Shown: positions 42,549-54,572, counted from the stretch's first letter. The stretch: DNA of 64,000 nt from Leisingera sp. ANG1 (GCF_000203975.2 NZ_AFCF02000001.1:310001-374000), one strand, 5' to 3'. A program made the numbers and translations. The notes: generated from the letters alone by a model not told the origin.

Positions 42549-43715
42549 TTAGCCGCCCGCCTGTGCCTCAACGTCCTCAAGCCACGCCAGAATCTCAGTC
42601 CGGTTGCCGTCGAGCTGCGGGGCTGGGCGGCGGGTATCCGGGTCCGGCAGGCCGCTCATCTTGATCGGGTTGCCGGCGGACAGGTTTTCCGGGCGGCCGT
42701 CCTTGCCCAGCACATCGACAACCATGTTGCGGGCCAGGATCTGCGGGTCGCGCAGCACCTGATCCACGGTCTGGATCGGGCCGGTGGGAACGCCGGCCTC
42801 GCTCAGCACGGCGATCCAGTGGGCTTTGGGCTGATCCAGAGTAATTGCTTCGATCAAGCGCTTCAGAAGGCGCGCGTTTTCGCAGCGCGCCGGGTTGGTG
42901 GCAAAGCGCGGGTCCGCGGCCAGCGGCAGCTGCAGAGCTTCGCAGAGCCGGGTAAACAGCGCGTCATTGCCGGCCGCGATCACGAACAGCCCGTCCGCAG
43001 CGTGGAAGGTCTCAAACGGGGTGATTGACGGATGCCGCGCACCGGAGGGTTGCGGTGCTTCGCCGGTGACGGAGGTGATGGCGATGGCGTGTTCCAAGAG
43101 GGCCAGCTGGCTGTCCAGCATCGCAACGTCGATGAACCGGCCCTTGCCCGTTTTCTGGACGTCCAGAAGTGCTGCGAGAATGCCGTGGCCGAGGAACATG
43201 CCCGCAACGATGTCCCCGATGGAGGCGCCGACCCGGACCGGCTCGCGGTTTTTCTCTCCGGTGATCGACATGACCCCGCCACGGGCTTGAACCACCATGT
43301 CATAGGCCGGTTTCAACGCGTCCGGGCCGGTGTGCCCGAAGCCCGAGACCGCACCGTAGATCAGCCGGGGGAACCGGGCGTGCAGGTCTTCCCAGCCGTA
43401 GCCCAGCCGCTGCATCACCCCGGGCCGGTAGTTTTCCAGGAGCACGTCCGCCTGACCTAGCAGGCGTTCGAAGATTTTACGGTCCTCCGGTGCCTTTAGG
43501 TCCAATGCGATGCTTCGCTTGCCGTGGTTGATGGTTGCGAAATAGGCGCTGCTGCCGTGTTTGAAGGGTGGGAAGGCGCGGGTGTCGTCGCCGGTGCCGG
43601 GCCGTTCCACCTTGATCACCCTGGCGCCGAGGTCTGACAGGATCATCGAGCAATAGGGGCCTGCCAGAACATGGGTCAGGTCCAGAATGGTGATGTTTTC
43701 CAAGGGGGCGGACAT
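42549..43715 (-). CDS. CoA transferase, CaiB/BaiF family (class III)
   Basis: 388 residues from the ATG at 43715, with AGGA 7 nt upstream; in-frame ATGs further up lack a site. Class III features are ILDLTHVLAGPYCSMILSDLGARVIKVERPGTGDDTR, YFATINHGKRSIALDLK and the catalytic Asp region GPDALKPAYDMVVQARGG, followed by GDIVAGMFLGHGILAAL. It moves CoA between acyl groups through an aspartyl-CoA intermediate; the substrate (carnitine, formyl/oxalyl, citramalyl or other) is unknown. It is divergent from guaB, 187 bp away, with the ASKHA gene downstream on the same strand. Confidence 0.92.
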   Translation of the reverse strand: MSAPLENITILDLTHVLAGPYCSMILSDLGARVIKVERPGTGDDTRAFPPFKHGSSAYFATINHGKRSIALDLKAPEDRKIFERLLGQADVLLENYRPGVMQRLGYGWEDLHARFPRLIYGAVSGFGHTGPDALKPAYDMVVQARGGVMSITGEKNREPVRVGASIGDIVAGMFLGHGILAALLDVQKTGKGRFIDVAMLDSQLALLEHAIAITSVTGEAPQPSGARHPSITPFETFHAADGLFVIAAGNDALFTRLCEALQLPLAADPRFATNPARCENARLLKRLIEAITLDQPKAHWIAVLSEAGVPTGPIQTVDQVLRDPQILARNMVVDVLGKDGRPENLSAGNPIKMSGLPDPDTRRPAPQLDGNRTEILAWLEDVEAQAGG

Positions 43716-43892
43716 GGCAAAATCCTGCATCATTTCTGCAGCTTTACTGATAACCGCAGCAGTGCCGCGCGCATTGACCCAGATCAGCCTGCTGCCAAAG
43801 AATTGCTGCGCTGCAGGAATTCTTGGCGCCGGCCTCTTTCCACCCGCAAGCTTCTGTGCCATAGGGTCACCGCCAAACGGGGTTATGCATGA

Positions 43893-45350
<1,458 letters not shown>

Positions 45351-45398
45351 GACCATGATGGCCGCTTGTGAAAAGAACGCGGAATACGGGGCAGGGGC

Positions 45399-46571
45399 AT
45401 GACCCCTGCCGCCCGCCTGCAGGCGGCCATCGAAATCCTGGATCAGGTGCTGGCAGGGGAACCCGCCGAGAAGGCGCTGACTTCCTGGGGACGCCGCAGC
45501 CGTTTTGCCGGGTCAAAGGACCGGGCGGCAGTGCGCGATCATGTGTTTGACGCGGTACGCTGCCTGCGCTCGCATACTGCCCTTGGCGGAAGCCGCAGCG
45601 GCCGCGGTCTGATCCTGGGTGCGCTGCGCGAGGCAGGGCAGAACCCGGATGAGGTGTTCACCGGCCAGGGCCATGCGCCCGCACCTCTGACGGACGGGGA
45701 ACGGGAACTGCCGTCCGCGCCTGCCGGGGCGGAGGCGCTGGATATCCCTGACTGGCTGTGGCCGGATTTCGCTGCCAGCCTGGGGGATCAGGCTGAGGCT
45801 GCTGCGCTGGCGATGCGCAGCCGGGCGCCGGTGCATTTGCGGGTGAACAGCGCGCGCGGAACTGTTGAACAGGCGGTGCAAGCATTGGCTGCGGAAGGCA
45901 TCATTGCTGAACCGCATCCGGCAGCGGCAACCGCGCTGGAGGTGACCGAAGGCGCGCGGAAATTGCGCAACGCCAAACCGTATCAGGATGGACTGGTAGA
46001 ACTGCAGGACGCGGCCAGCCAAGCCGTGACGGACCGTCTGCCGCTGACGGACGGCATGAAGGTCCTGGATTATTGCGCCGGCGGCGGCGGCAAGACGCTC
46101 GCCATGGCGGCCCGAGCCAGCCTCCAGAGTTTCGCGCATGACGCCGAGCCGCGGCGGATGAAGGACCTTCCGGCGCGCGCCGCGCGTGCCGGGGCAAAGG
46201 TTTCGCTGCTTTCGACTGCGGATCTGGCAAGCTCCGGGCCGTTTGACCTGGTTTTATGCGATGTGCCTTGTTCCGGTTCCGGTTCCTGGCGGCGGGCGCC
46301 GGAAGGTAAATGGCGTCTGACTGCCGAAGGGCTGGCGGATCTGCAACGCATCCAGGGTGAAATCCTGCGCAAGGCCGCCGGGCTGGTCTCACAGGATGGT
46401 GTGCTGGCGTATGCGACCTGCTCCATGCTGGATGGTGAAAACATCGCGCAGGTTCAACGGTTTATGGATGATAATCCCGGCTGGGATCTAGCCGATCAAA
46501 ACGGCTGGCAGGTGCAGGATGGCACCGACGGCTTTTATGTTGCTGTGTTGACGCGCGCGAAACGCGGTTGA
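45399..46571 (+). CDS. RsmB/NOP-family RNA cytosine-5 methyltransferase
   Basis: 390 residues. The SAM-binding region VLDYCAGGGGKTLAMAA and the two catalytic-cysteine motifs DVPCSGSGSWRRAPEGKW (motif IV) and VLAYATCSMLDGEN (motif VI) show an active m5C methylase of RsmB type. The N-terminus is helical (LQAAIEILDQVLAGEPAEKAL) without the NusB domain of E. coli RsmB. Target probably 16S rRNA or tRNA, not assignable. It lies between guaB and cckA; GGGGCAGGGG precedes the ATG. Confidence 0.88.
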   Translation: MTPAARLQAAIEILDQVLAGEPAEKALTSWGRRSRFAGSKDRAAVRDHVFDAVRCLRSHTALGGSRSGRGLILGALREAGQNPDEVFTGQGHAPAPLTDGERELPSAPAGAEALDIPDWLWPDFAASLGDQAEAAALAMRSRAPVHLRVNSARGTVEQAVQALAAEGIIAEPHPAAATALEVTEGARKLRNAKPYQDGLVELQDAASQAVTDRLPLTDGMKVLDYCAGGGGKTLAMAARASLQSFAHDAEPRRMKDLPARAARAGAKVSLLSTADLASSGPFDLVLCDVPCSGSGSWRRAPEGKWRLTAEGLADLQRIQGEILRKAAGLVSQDGVLAYATCSMLDGENIAQVQRFMDDNPGWDLADQNGWQVQDGTDGFYVAVLTRAKRG

Positions 46572-46601
46572 TAGGGTTTTGGCTGAAAACCTTTGTGTTT
46601 C

Positions 46602-46617
46602 TTAACGTGGTTTTAAC
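46602..46617. promoter_or_regulatory. CtrA-type box upstream of cckA
   Basis: TTAACGTGGTTTTAAC fits the full CtrA consensus TTAA-N7-TTAAC, 48 bp before the cckA ATG. As CckA feeds phosphate to CtrA through ChpT, this predicts feedback control. Confidence 0.65.
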
Positions 46618-46665
46618 CTAAACCGCCGCGTTATGGCGGCATTCTCTACTGACCATGGAGCCGTA

Positions 46666-48981
46666 ATGTCCGGTCGCCAAGACACCTCCGTTCCGGAACT
46701 GCGAGTTTACGCACCTGAGCACGCCAGGCTGGCGGCGACACTGCTGCTGGCGGTGATCCTGATGGCTGGGCCTTTGATGCTGCCGCTGCCGGACTGGATG
46801 GGACGTGGTTTTGTCATGGTCGGGCTGACGCTGGCGGCCGTGGCAGTGCTGCTTGTGGTGCAGACCCGGATGCGCCTGAACGCACGGTCGATGGCGGCAG
46901 AGCTATTGACCGGTTTTATCGAAAAAGATGCTACGCCCAGTTTTGTCACCGACGGTGACGGAATGATCCATGCCTGCAACGGTGCCGCGGTCAAGCGGTT
47001 TCAGGATGCCAGCCGCGATACTCTGGCGGGCACTTTGCGCTCGATCCTGGCGAACCCTTCCGCAGTGCTCTACCGGCTGCAGAGCCGGGCTCGCGTTGAT
47101 GGCGCGGCGCGTGAGGATATCGTGACCCGCCGGGGCCATGTGCGGCTGGCCGTGCACCAGATGAGCGGCGGCAGTTTCCTGTGGCGGGTCGAGGATATTC
47201 TGGACCGCGGCGGCAATGGCCGCGGCGCCGATGCGCTGCCGGTTCCGATGATCACGGTAGGCCGCACCGGCGCGGTATTGTTCATGAACGAAGCCGCCCG
47301 CAGCCTGATTGGTGAGCGGGTGAAATCCACTGACCGCCTGTTTCCGGCGCTGCCGGTGCTGCCGGGTCAGATCAACACGCTCAGCACCAAGGAAGGACCG
47401 AAGCAGGTTCTGGTCAGCGAGCAAAACCGCACTCAGGGCCGCAGTGAACTGTTCCTGATGGAGGTGGACGAAAGCAGTTTCGACTCTGCCCAGGCCGGGT
47501 TTGAGGCGTTGCCGGTTCCTTTCCTGAAGGTGGCGCCGACGGGTGAGATCCTGAGCAGCAACCGGATGGCGCTGCGGCTGCTTGGCGTCGATAACTGCGC
47601 CAATCTCAAACTTGGCCAGCTGATGGAGGGCCTGGGGCGCCCGATGTCGGATTGGCTGCGCGATACCGCGGACGGGCTGGCACCCAACAAGTCGGAATTC
47701 CTGCGGCTGTCCCGCTCGGACAAGGAGGTTTTTGTCCAGGTCACGCTGACCCGCGTGGTTGAAGACGGCACGCCGCTGCTGATTGCGGTTCTGAATGACG
47801 CAACTGAGCTGAAGACGCTGGAAGCTCAGTTCGTGCAAAGCCAGAAGATGCAGGCGATCGGCCAGCTGGCGGGTGGGGTTGCGCATGACTTCAACAACCT
47901 GCTGACAGCGATCTCCGGCCATTGCGACCTGCTGCTGCTGCGCCATGATCAGGGAGATCAGGATTACGGCGATCTGATCCAGATCCATGAAAACGCCAAC
48001 CGGGCGGCCTCGCTGGTAAGCCAGCTGCTGGCGTTCTCGCGCAAGCAGACATTGCAGCCGGAGACCCTGGATGTGCGGGATACGCTGTCGGACCTGACCC
48101 ACCTGCTGAACCGTCTGGTGGGGGAAAAGGTCACCCTGACCCTCAGCCACGATCCGGTGATGAAGTCGATCCGAGCCGACAAGCGGCAGCTGGAACAGGT
48201 GCTGATGAACCTGGTTGTGAACGCCCGCGATGCGATGCCGCAAGGCGGCGAGATCCGGGTCGAAACAGAGGTCATCTCTCTCGATAAGCCGCTGGAGCGG
48301 AACCGGGCTACGGTGCCTGCTGGCGACTGGGTGACGGTGAAGGTTTCTGACGAGGGCGTCGGAATTGCACCGGATAAGCTGCAGAAGGTCTTTGAGCCGT
48401 TTTACACCACCAAGCGCACGGGTGAAGGAACCGGCCTGGGCCTGTCCACGGCCTATGGCATCATCAAGCAGACGGGCGGCTATATCTTTGTCGATTCGGT
48501 AAAGGGGCACGGCACCCAGTTCACTCTGTTCTTCCCGGTCTATAAGCAGCAATCAGAGCAGATGGCCGCTGAGAAGCCGGAAGCGGCGGAAGATAAAACT
48601 GTTGCTGCACAGCATGGGGAGGGTGTGGTGCTGCTGGTCGAGGACGAGGCGCCGGTGCGTGCCTTTGCCTCCCGTGCGCTCAGGATGCGCGGCTACACGG
48701 TGCTGGAGGCGGAGTCGGCTGAGGATGCCCTGCGCACGCTGGAAGATCCGGGTCTGACGGTAGACGTGTTCGTGACCGATGTGGTGATGCCGGGCATGGA
48801 CGGCCCCAGCTGGGTACGGGAAGCACTGAAGGAGCGCCCGGATACCCGCGTGGTGTTCGTCTCCGGCTATGCAGAGGGCGCCTTTGGCGAGGCAGAGCCG
48901 GACGTGCCGAACTCTGTCTTCCTGCCAAAACCCTTCTCTCTCAACCAGTTGACCGAGACAGTGCACGCGCAGCTGCATTGA
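46666..48981 (+). CDS. cckA: Hybrid sensor histidine kinase CckA
   Basis: 771 residues. The ATG at 46666 has GGAG 5 nt upstream; an ATG at 46633 lacks one. Two membrane helices (about 22-42 and 46-62) precede two PAS-like regions (about 75-180 and 270-380). The kinase core has the H-box [26 protein letters not shown] (phospho-His407), N-box [16 protein letters not shown], and G-boxes [12 protein letters not shown] and [22 protein letters not shown]-terminal receiver domain (about 655-771) has phospho-Asp705 in [12 protein letters not shown]. In alphaproteobacteria CckA drives the ChpT-CtrA relay; in roseobacters CtrA mainly controls motility, gene transfer agents and quorum-linked traits. Confidence 0.95.
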   Translation: MSGRQDTSVPELRVYAPEHARLAATLLLAVILMAGPLMLPLPDWMGRGFVMVGLTLAAVAVLLVVQTRMRLNARSMAAELLTGFIEKDATPSFVTDGDGMIHACNGAAVKRFQDASRDTLAGTLRSILANPSAVLYRLQSRARVDGAAREDIVTRRGHVRLAVHQMSGGSFLWRVEDILDRGGNGRGADALPVPMITVGRTGAVLFMNEAARSLIGERVKSTDRLFPALPVLPGQINTLSTKEGPKQVLVSEQNRTQGRSELFLMEVDESSFDSAQAGFEALPVPFLKVAPTGEILSSNRMALRLLGVDNCANLKLGQLMEGLGRPMSDWLRDTADGLAPNKSEFLRLSRSDKEVFVQVTLTRVVEDGTPLLIAVLNDATELKTLEAQFVQSQKMQAIGQLAGGVAHDFNNLLTAISGHCDLLLLRHDQGDQDYGDLIQIHENANRAASLVSQLLAFSRKQTLQPETLDVRDTLSDLTHLLNRLVGEKVTLTLSHDPVMKSIRADKRQLEQVLMNLVVNARDAMPQGGEIRVETEVISLDKPLERNRATVPAGDWVTVKVSDEGVGIAPDKLQKVFEPFYTTKRTGEGTGLGLSTAYGIIKQTGGYIFVDSVKGHGTQFTLFFPVYKQQSEQMAAEKPEAAEDKTVAAQHGEGVVLLVEDEAPVRAFASRALRMRGYTVLEAESAEDALRTLEDPGLTVDVFVTDVVMPGMDGPSWVREALKERPDTRVVFVSGYAEGAFGEAEPDVPNSVFLPKPFSLNQLTETVHAQLH

Positions 48982-48987
48982 CCTGAC

Positions 48988-49014
48988 AACCCGCCGGTTC
49001 CGGCGGGTTTTCTT
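48988..49014. terminator. Bidirectional terminator after cckA
   Basis: AACCCGCC, GGTTCC loop, GGCGGGTT then TTTCTTTC: GC stem followed by a T-rich tract on the plus strand, between convergent genes. Confidence 0.75.
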
Positions 49015-49614
49015 TCAGCGGACCGGAATGCTGCTGTATAATTCGAACTCAGCCGCGCGCTTGCGCCGCAGGTGCGCCTCAGCTTCAGGGCTGAGATCCA
49101 GAGGCGCCTGAGGGCTGACGTTTTTGCGGTCCAGGCGGATTTCGGTGTCCAGACGGGATTCAAGAAACCCTTTCAGCGCGTCCTGATCCTCGTATCGGAA
49201 CAGATGGCTGACTTTGCAGCCGTTTGGCTGCGCTTCCAGGAATTTTACCTGGCTGCCGACGTTGGCAAAGGCAGGCGGCTTGCCCTTGCAATAGGCGTGC
49301 AGGAAATTGTCGAAGCTGATCCCCTTAGTTGAGTTGGGTTTGCCGTCCAGCGCTGCCCGCTGCCGGTAGCGGTACCAACTGCCCAGCCAGCTGACAGGTT
49401 CGCGCACGACGGCCGCAACCTCCAGTTCAGCACCGCAGACCTTCTCGAACATCGGCCGGATCCAGCGGTTGTAGCGGTAGAGCGGCGCGTGTTTCAGCTC
49501 AGGAGGATCGGAAATCACCAGATCGGCGCGGTCGCGCAAGGCCGCCTGAAACGCGGTGGTTCCGGTTTTGGGAACGGAGAGAAGCGCCAGCCGTTCCTTG
49601 AAAAATATCATCAT
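49015..49614 (-). CDS. Sulfotransferase-like protein
   Basis: 199 residues from the ATG at 49614, chosen because relatives start with a short MIFxKxRLALLSVPKTGTT leader; the frame extends to 49674 through AT-rich DNA. The PAPS 5'-phosphosulfate loop is VPKTGTTAFQ, the likely 3'-phosphate region is VREPVSWLGSWYRYR, and HLFRYEDQDALKGFLESRL follows. It probably transfers sulfate to an exopolysaccharide or small acceptor, or belongs to the sulfotransferase-fold family of surface biosynthesis. It is divergent from recA and convergent with cckA. Confidence 0.75.
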   Translation of the reverse strand: MMIFFKERLALLSVPKTGTTAFQAALRDRADLVISDPPELKHAPLYRYNRWIRPMFEKVCGAELEVAAVVREPVSWLGSWYRYRQRAALDGKPNSTKGISFDNFLHAYCKGKPPAFANVGSQVKFLEAQPNGCKVSHLFRYEDQDALKGFLESRLDTEIRLDRKNVSPQAPLDLSPEAEAHLRRKRAAEFELYSSIPVR

Positions 49615-49735
49615 TCCGTTAACTGCCCGGTAAATAATCTTGCTGCCGATTAACCATAAACCAATCTTTAACATCCCGGTCCCGAAGTGGGTACACCAGA
49701 AACTTGTTGCAATGTTCTCTTTTTGATCTCATAAG

Positions 49736-49750
49736 GAACAAGAGGTGAAC
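49736..49750. promoter_or_regulatory. LexA (SOS) box upstream of recA
   Basis: GAACAAGAGGTGAAC is a direct repeat GAAC-N7-GAAC, the alphaproteobacterial LexA site, 56 bp before the recA ATG. Confidence 0.8.
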
Positions 49751-49806
49751 AAAGCAGTGATTGCCGCGCGCCCCGGTGTGTGACACATAGAAAAGGACAA
49801 GGGACT

Positions 49807-50874
49807 ATGGCGGATCTTTTGACCATGAAAAATAAAGTAAGCGGTGACAAGCAAAAGGCGCTCGACAGCGCGCTTGCCCAGATTGAGCGGCAGTTCGGCA
49901 AAGGCTCGATCATGAAGCTCGGCGATGGCACTGCTCTGCAGGAGATCGAGGCAAGCTCGACCGGCTCTCTGGGGCTCGACATCGCGCTGGGTATCGGCGG
50001 CCTGCCGATGGGGCGGATCATTGAAATCTACGGCCCGGAAAGCTCCGGCAAGACAACGCTGACCCTGCACTGCATTGCAGAACAGCAGAAGAAGGGCGGC
50101 GTTTGCGCCTTTGTCGACGCGGAACACGCGCTGGACCCGCAGTATGCGGCCAAGCTGGGCGTTGATCTGGATGAGCTGCTGATTTCGCAGCCCGACACCG
50201 GCGAACAGGCGCTGGAAATCACCGACACCCTGGTGCGCTCTGGAGCGGTCAACATGGTGATCGTCGACTCGGTGGCAGCACTGACCCCGAAGTCGGAGCT
50301 TGAGGGCGACATGGGCGACAGCAACGTCGGCGTGCAGGCCCGCCTGATGAGCCAGGCGATGCGCAAGCTGACCGGCTCCATCAGCCGTTCCAAATGCATG
50401 GTGATCTTCATCAACCAGATCCGCATGAAGATCGGCGTGATGTTCGGCTCCCCCGAAACCACCACCGGCGGCAACGCGCTGAAATTCTACTCCTCCGTCC
50501 GTCTGGACATCCGCCGCATCGGTGCGATCAAGGACCGGGACGAGGTGGTAGGCAACGCAACCCGCGTCAAGGTGGTGAAAAACAAGGTGGCGCCGCCGTT
50601 CAAGCAGGTTGAGTTTGACATCATGTATGGCGAAGGCATCTCCAAGATGGGCGAACTGCTGGATCTGGGCGTGGCGGCCGGTGTCGTCAACAAGTCCGGC
50701 GCCTGGTTCTCCTACGGGGATGAACGGATCGGGCAGGGGCGGGAAAACGCCAAGACCTTTCTGAAGGAAAACCCGTCTGTTGCCTTTGACATTGAGGACA
50801 AGATCCGCGCCTCCCACGGGCTGGAATTCGAGCGCCCGGCGACAGACGACGCGGACGATATCCTTGAGGCCTAA
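49807..50874 (+). CDS. recA: Recombinase RecA
   Basis: 355 residues from the ATG at 49807 (AAGGGA upstream). Walker A GPESSGKT is at 76-83, followed by [12 protein letters not shown], Walker [10 protein letters not shown], the L2/ATP-contact region [38 protein letters not shown] and an acidic C-terminus DDADDILEA. It promotes strand exchange and LexA self-cleavage. The SOS box and a Rho-independent terminator make a monocistronic SOS unit. Confidence 0.98.
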   Translation: MADLLTMKNKVSGDKQKALDSALAQIERQFGKGSIMKLGDGTALQEIEASSTGSLGLDIALGIGGLPMGRIIEIYGPESSGKTTLTLHCIAEQQKKGGVCAFVDAEHALDPQYAAKLGVDLDELLISQPDTGEQALEITDTLVRSGAVNMVIVDSVAALTPKSELEGDMGDSNVGVQARLMSQAMRKLTGSISRSKCMVIFINQIRMKIGVMFGSPETTTGGNALKFYSSVRLDIRRIGAIKDRDEVVGNATRVKVVKNKVAPPFKQVEFDIMYGEGISKMGELLDLGVAAGVVNKSGAWFSYGDERIGQGRENAKTFLKENPSVAFDIEDKIRASHGLEFERPATDDADDILEA

Positions 50875-50908
50875 ACGCCGGAAAATCTGATCAAATCCCG
50901 AAACATTT

Positions 50909-50936
50909 AGGGCGTGGCGCGAGCTGCGCCCTTTTT
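50909..50936 (+). terminator. Rho-independent terminator of recA
   Basis: AGGGCG, 12-nt loop containing GCGCGAGC, CGCCCT then T5, 35 bp past the stop. Confidence 0.75.
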
Positions 50937-51030
50937 CGCGGGGTGACGCCGCTTCCCGCTGTGGACAGCGCCCTGGTGCGGGGTTAAACCTGCCCGGAAC
51001 GCTTAGAAAAGCCCGCAAGAGATCCCGCAT

Positions 51031-53682
51031 ATGCCGACGCTCAACGATATCCGCTCAACCTTTCTGAACTACTTTGCCAAACAGGGGCATGAGGTGGTCG
51101 ACTCCAGCCCGCTGGTGCCGCGCAATGACCCGACCCTGATGTTCACCAACTCGGGCATGGTTCAGTTCAAGAACTGTTTCACCGGAGTGGAAACACGCGA
51201 CTACAAGCGCGCCACCACTTCGCAGAAATGCGTGCGGGCCGGCGGCAAGCACAACGACCTCGACAACGTCGGTTACACCGCGCGCCACCACACGTTTTTC
51301 GAAATGCTCGGTAATTTCTCCTTTGGCGACTACTTCAAGCATGAGGCGATCCCTTTTGCCTGGGAGCTGATCACCAAGGAACTCGAGGTTCCGAAGGACC
51401 GGCTTTACACCACCGTTTATCACACCGATGACGAAGCCTTTGACATCTGGAAAAAGATCGGCGTGCCGGAGGACCGGATCATCCGTATCGCCACCTCGGA
51501 CAATTTCTGGCAGATGGGCGATACCGGCCCCTGCGGCCCCTGCACCGAGATCTTCTATGACCATGGCGACCACATCTGGGGCGGCCCTCCGGGCTCGCCG
51601 GAGGAAGATGGCGACCGCTTCATCGAGATCTGGAACCTCGTCTTCATGCAGAACGAGAAGTTCGCGGACGGCTCGATGGTGGATCTGGAGATGCAGTCCA
51701 TCGACACCGGCATGGGGCTGGAGCGGATCGCGGCGCTGCTGCAGGGCACCCACGACAACTATGAGACCGATCTGTTCAAGTCGCTGATCGAAGCCTCGGC
51801 GAACGTCACCAACACCGATCCGTTTGGCGATCAGAACGTGCATCACCGGGTGATCGCCGATCACCTGCGCTCCTGCTCCTTCCTGATTGCCGAAGGCGTG
51901 CTGCCGTCGAACGAGGGCCGCGGCTATGTTCTGCGCCGGATCATGCGGCGGGCGATGCGTCATGCGTCGCTTTTGGGTGCCACCGATCCGGTGATGCACA
52001 AGCTGGTGCCGTCGCTGGTTCAGAAGATGGGCGCGGCCTATCCGGAGCTCGGCCAGGGCCAGGCATTGATCGAAGAAACCTTCGAACAGGAAGAAACCCG
52101 CTTTCTCAAGACCCTGGACCGCGGCCTGAAGCTGCTGGACGAAGCCTCTGCCGATCTGGACAAGGGCGACGTGCTGCCAGGCGAAACTGCATTCAAGCTC
52201 TATGACACCTACGGCTTCCCGCTCGACCTGACGCAGGACGCCCTGCGCGCCAAGGAAATCGAGGTCGACACCGATGGGTTCGACGCTGCGATGAAAGAGC
52301 AGAAAGAGAAATCCCGCGCTGGCGGTATTGGTTTGGGCGAAGCCGCGGATGTGAAGGTTTACTTCGACATCGTGGACGCAGCCGGCACCACTGATTTCTT
52401 AGGCTATGAGACCGAGAAGGCCGAGGGCCAGATCGTAGCCATCGTCAAGGACGGCGCGCAGGTGCAGTCCGCGGCCAAGGGCGACACGGTGCAGGTGATC
52501 CTGAACCAGACGCCGTTTTATGGCGAAAGCGGCGGCCAGGTAGGTGACACCGGCGTGCTGACCGTTGAAGGCGGCGCGGCACGTATCACCGACACCAAGA
52601 AGGTGGAGGGCCTGTTCCTGCACATCGCCGAAGTGACCGAGGGCGAAATTGCCGTTGGCAAGGGCGCGGCGATGGGAGTGGATCACGCGCGCCGCAGCAA
52701 GATCCGCGCCAACCATTCGGCCACTCACCTGCTGCACGAGGCGCTGCGCAACGCGCTGGGTGAACATGTGGCGCAGAAGGGCTCTTTGAATGCTGAGGAC
52801 CGCCTGCGGTTCGATTTCAGCCACAACAAGGCGATGAGCGCAGATGAGCTCGCCAAGGTCGGCTCGGAAGTGAATGATTTCATTCGTCAGAACACACCCG
52901 TGTCCACCCGGATCATGACCCCGGATGATGCACGCGAGCTTGGCGCCCAGGCGCTGTTCGGCGAGAAGTACGGCGAAGAGGTCCGCGTTGTCTCCATGGG
53001 CCGTGCACCGACCGGCAAAGGCCACGATGGCGATACCTATTCGATCGAACTGTGCGGCGGCACCCATGTGAAGCAGACCGGCGACATCGGCACATTTGTT
53101 ATCCTGGGCGACAGCGCGTCCTCTGCTGGGGTGCGCCGGATCGAGGCGCTGACCGGTGCCGCGGCGGTTGAGCATCTGGAGCGCGAGGCAGGCCGCATGG
53201 CTGAGGTCGCTGGTGCGCTGAAGGCGCAGCCTGCGGAGGTTCTGGACCGCCTCAAGGCAATGATGGAAGAGCGCAAAGCGCTGCAGAACGAGATTTCCAA
53301 CCTCAAGCAGCAGATTGCCATGGGCGGCGGCTCCGGTGGCGGCGCTGAGGCCAAGGACGTCAATGGCAAGAAGTTCCTGGCCCAGGCTCTGCAGGGGGTT
53401 TCCGGCAAAGATCTCCGCGGGCTGATTGATGCGCACAAGCAGAACATCGGCTCCGGTGTGATCCTGCTGATCGCGGAGGACGACGGCAAGGTGGCCGTGG
53501 CCGCTGGCGTCACCGATGATCTGACCGGCGATATTTCTGCCGTTGACGTGCTGAAGGCCGCGGTTCCTGCTGTGGGCGGCAAGGGGGGCGGCGGCCGTCC
53601 TGATATGGCCCAGGGCGGCGGCAAGGACTTCTCCGGCGCCGAGGAAGCCATCAAGGCAGCAGAAGCTTTGCTGGCGGGCTGA
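51031..53682 (+). CDS. alaS: Alanyl-tRNA synthetase
   Basis: 883 residues. The class II catalytic core at the N-terminus contains [39 protein letters not shown] and a [16 protein letters not shown] helix. The editing domain has the zinc motif [12 protein letters not shown] and [13 protein letters not shown]. The C-terminal oligomerisation (C-Ala) domain ends [29 protein letters not shown]. It charges tRNA-Ala. It is the sole gene between the recA terminator and the DUF1330-MOSC pair, which may be read through from it. Confidence 0.98.
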   Translation: MPTLNDIRSTFLNYFAKQGHEVVDSSPLVPRNDPTLMFTNSGMVQFKNCFTGVETRDYKRATTSQKCVRAGGKHNDLDNVGYTARHHTFFEMLGNFSFGDYFKHEAIPFAWELITKELEVPKDRLYTTVYHTDDEAFDIWKKIGVPEDRIIRIATSDNFWQMGDTGPCGPCTEIFYDHGDHIWGGPPGSPEEDGDRFIEIWNLVFMQNEKFADGSMVDLEMQSIDTGMGLERIAALLQGTHDNYETDLFKSLIEASANVTNTDPFGDQNVHHRVIADHLRSCSFLIAEGVLPSNEGRGYVLRRIMRRAMRHASLLGATDPVMHKLVPSLVQKMGAAYPELGQGQALIEETFEQEETRFLKTLDRGLKLLDEASADLDKGDVLPGETAFKLYDTYGFPLDLTQDALRAKEIEVDTDGFDAAMKEQKEKSRAGGIGLGEAADVKVYFDIVDAAGTTDFLGYETEKAEGQIVAIVKDGAQVQSAAKGDTVQVILNQTPFYGESGGQVGDTGVLTVEGGAARITDTKKVEGLFLHIAEVTEGEIAVGKGAAMGVDHARRSKIRANHSATHLLHEALRNALGEHVAQKGSLNAEDRLRFDFSHNKAMSADELAKVGSEVNDFIRQNTPVSTRIMTPDDARELGAQALFGEKYGEEVRVVSMGRAPTGKGHDGDTYSIELCGGTHVKQTGDIGTFVILGDSASSAGVRRIEALTGAAAVEHLEREAGRMAEVAGALKAQPAEVLDRLKAMMEERKALQNEISNLKQQIAMGGGSGGGAEAKDVNGKKFLAQALQGVSGKDLRGLIDAHKQNIGSGVILLIAEDDGKVAVAAGVTDDLTGDISAVDVLKAAVPAVGGKGGGGRPDMAQGGGKDFSGAEEAIKAAEALLAG

Positions 53683-53705
53683 CCAATTGGTCAAAAAATG
53701 CTTGG

Positions 53706-53739
53706 TCTTTCCGGCAAACTGCCTAAGCTGCCGGAAAGA
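53706..53739. other. 11-bp stem-loop between alaS and the DUF1330 gene
   Basis: TCTTTCCGGCA, 12-nt loop, TGCCGGAAAGA, ending 21 bp before the DUF1330 ATG and immediately ahead of its GGGAGG. It has no T-run; either an alaS terminator of odd form or a leader structure. Confidence 0.45.
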
Positions 53740-53760
53740 TCATCACTAAGGGAGGCTCTG

Positions 53761-54048
53761 ATGCCCGCACTCTGGATCGCACATGTGACCGTCACCGACG
53801 CCGATGCCTATGGCAAATACGCTGAGCTTGCAGGCCCGGCCATCGCCGCGCACGGCGGGGAATTCATTGCCCGAGGCGGCCGGTTCGTGCAGCTGGAGGG
53901 CAAGGAGCGCCCGCGCAACGTGGTTGCGAAATTCCCCAGTGTCGAAGCGGCGGTGGATTGCTATCACAGCCCCGAATACCAGGAAGCCCTGAACCACGCG
54001 CGCGGCGCGTCTGAGCGCGAGCTGATGGTGGTGGAAACTTCCGAGTAA
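53761..54048 (+). CDS. DUF1330 protein
   Basis: 95 residues from the ATG at 53761, with GGGAGG 5 nt upstream. A dimeric ferredoxin-like alpha+beta barrel (DUF1330/ABM-like) is shown by LWIAHVTVTDADAYGKYAELAGPAIAAHGGEFIARGGRFVQLEG and the end VAKFPSVEAAVDCYHSPEYQEALNHARGASERELMVVE. Cytoplasmic, function unknown. The stop and the next start share one base (TAATG), so it is coupled to the MOSC gene. Confidence 0.88.
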   Translation: MPALWIAHVTVTDADAYGKYAELAGPAIAAHGGEFIARGGRFVQLEGKERPRNVVAKFPSVEAAVDCYHSPEYQEALNHARGASERELMVVETSE

Positions 54049-54530
54049 TGGTCACCGCATTTGCGGAAATGCTGAAACGCCACGCGGCCCCGGGCCTGGT
54101 GGCGTGGATTGGTGTGCGTCCCGGGCGCCGGGAAGAGGTTCTGACACCTGATAGTTCCGAACTGGGTTCAGCTGGTTTTACCGGCGATCACGCCAAGCCT
54201 GGGAAACGCGCCGTGACGCTGATTCAGGCTGAACATCTACCGGTCATCGCGGCCCTTGCTGGGTTGGAGACGGTGACGCCTGCCCAGCTTCGCCGAAATC
54301 TTGTGATTTCAGGTATTAACCTTGCAGCCCTGCGCAAAGCTTCGCTGCGGGTCGGCAGTGCGGTGCTGCGTGTCACCGGTCCCTGTCCACCGTGTTCGCG
54401 GATGGAGGAAGTGCTGGGCCACGGCGGTTACAATGCGATGCGCGGCCATGGCGGCTGGTATGCCGAAGTGCTGGAACCGGGCAGGGTGGCCTTGGGAGAC
54501 AGGGTTACGCTTTTAACCGTCTCAGAATGA
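54048..54530 (+). CDS. MOSC domain protein
   Basis: 160 residues. The MOSC (molybdenum cofactor sulfurase C-terminal) fold is shown by WIGVRPGRREEV, HAKPGKRAVTLIQAEHL, LRRNLVISGINLAALR, VTGPCPPCSRMEEVLGHGGYNAMRGHGG and WYAEVLEPGRVALGDRV. The conserved cysteine that may carry sulfur lies in GPCPPC. It is a stand-alone MOSC protein that may bind Moco or sulfide metabolites; no Moco enzyme is near. It ends at a bidirectional terminator. Confidence 0.9.
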   Translation: MVTAFAEMLKRHAAPGLVAWIGVRPGRREEVLTPDSSELGSAGFTGDHAKPGKRAVTLIQAEHLPVIAALAGLETVTPAQLRRNLVISGINLAALRKASLRVGSAVLRVTGPCPPCSRMEEVLGHGGYNAMRGHGGWYAEVLEPGRVALGDRVTLLTVSE

Positions 54531-54536
54531 AAAACA

Positions 54537-54562
54537 ACGGCGGCAGATGTCTCTGCCGCCGT
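54537..54562. terminator. Bidirectional terminator between MOSC gene and typA
   Basis: ACGGCGGCAGA, TGTC loop, TCTGCCGCCGT: 11-bp stem. On the minus strand TGTTTTTC follows directly, making it a good intrinsic terminator for typA. Confidence 0.75.
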
Positions 54563-54572
54563 CTTCTGTTCA

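Noticed and set aside
49648-49672. Possible CtrA box near the sulfotransferase start (two TTAA)
   Set aside because: The TTAA elements are 14 bp apart, not 7; only a TTAACCAT half-site remains.
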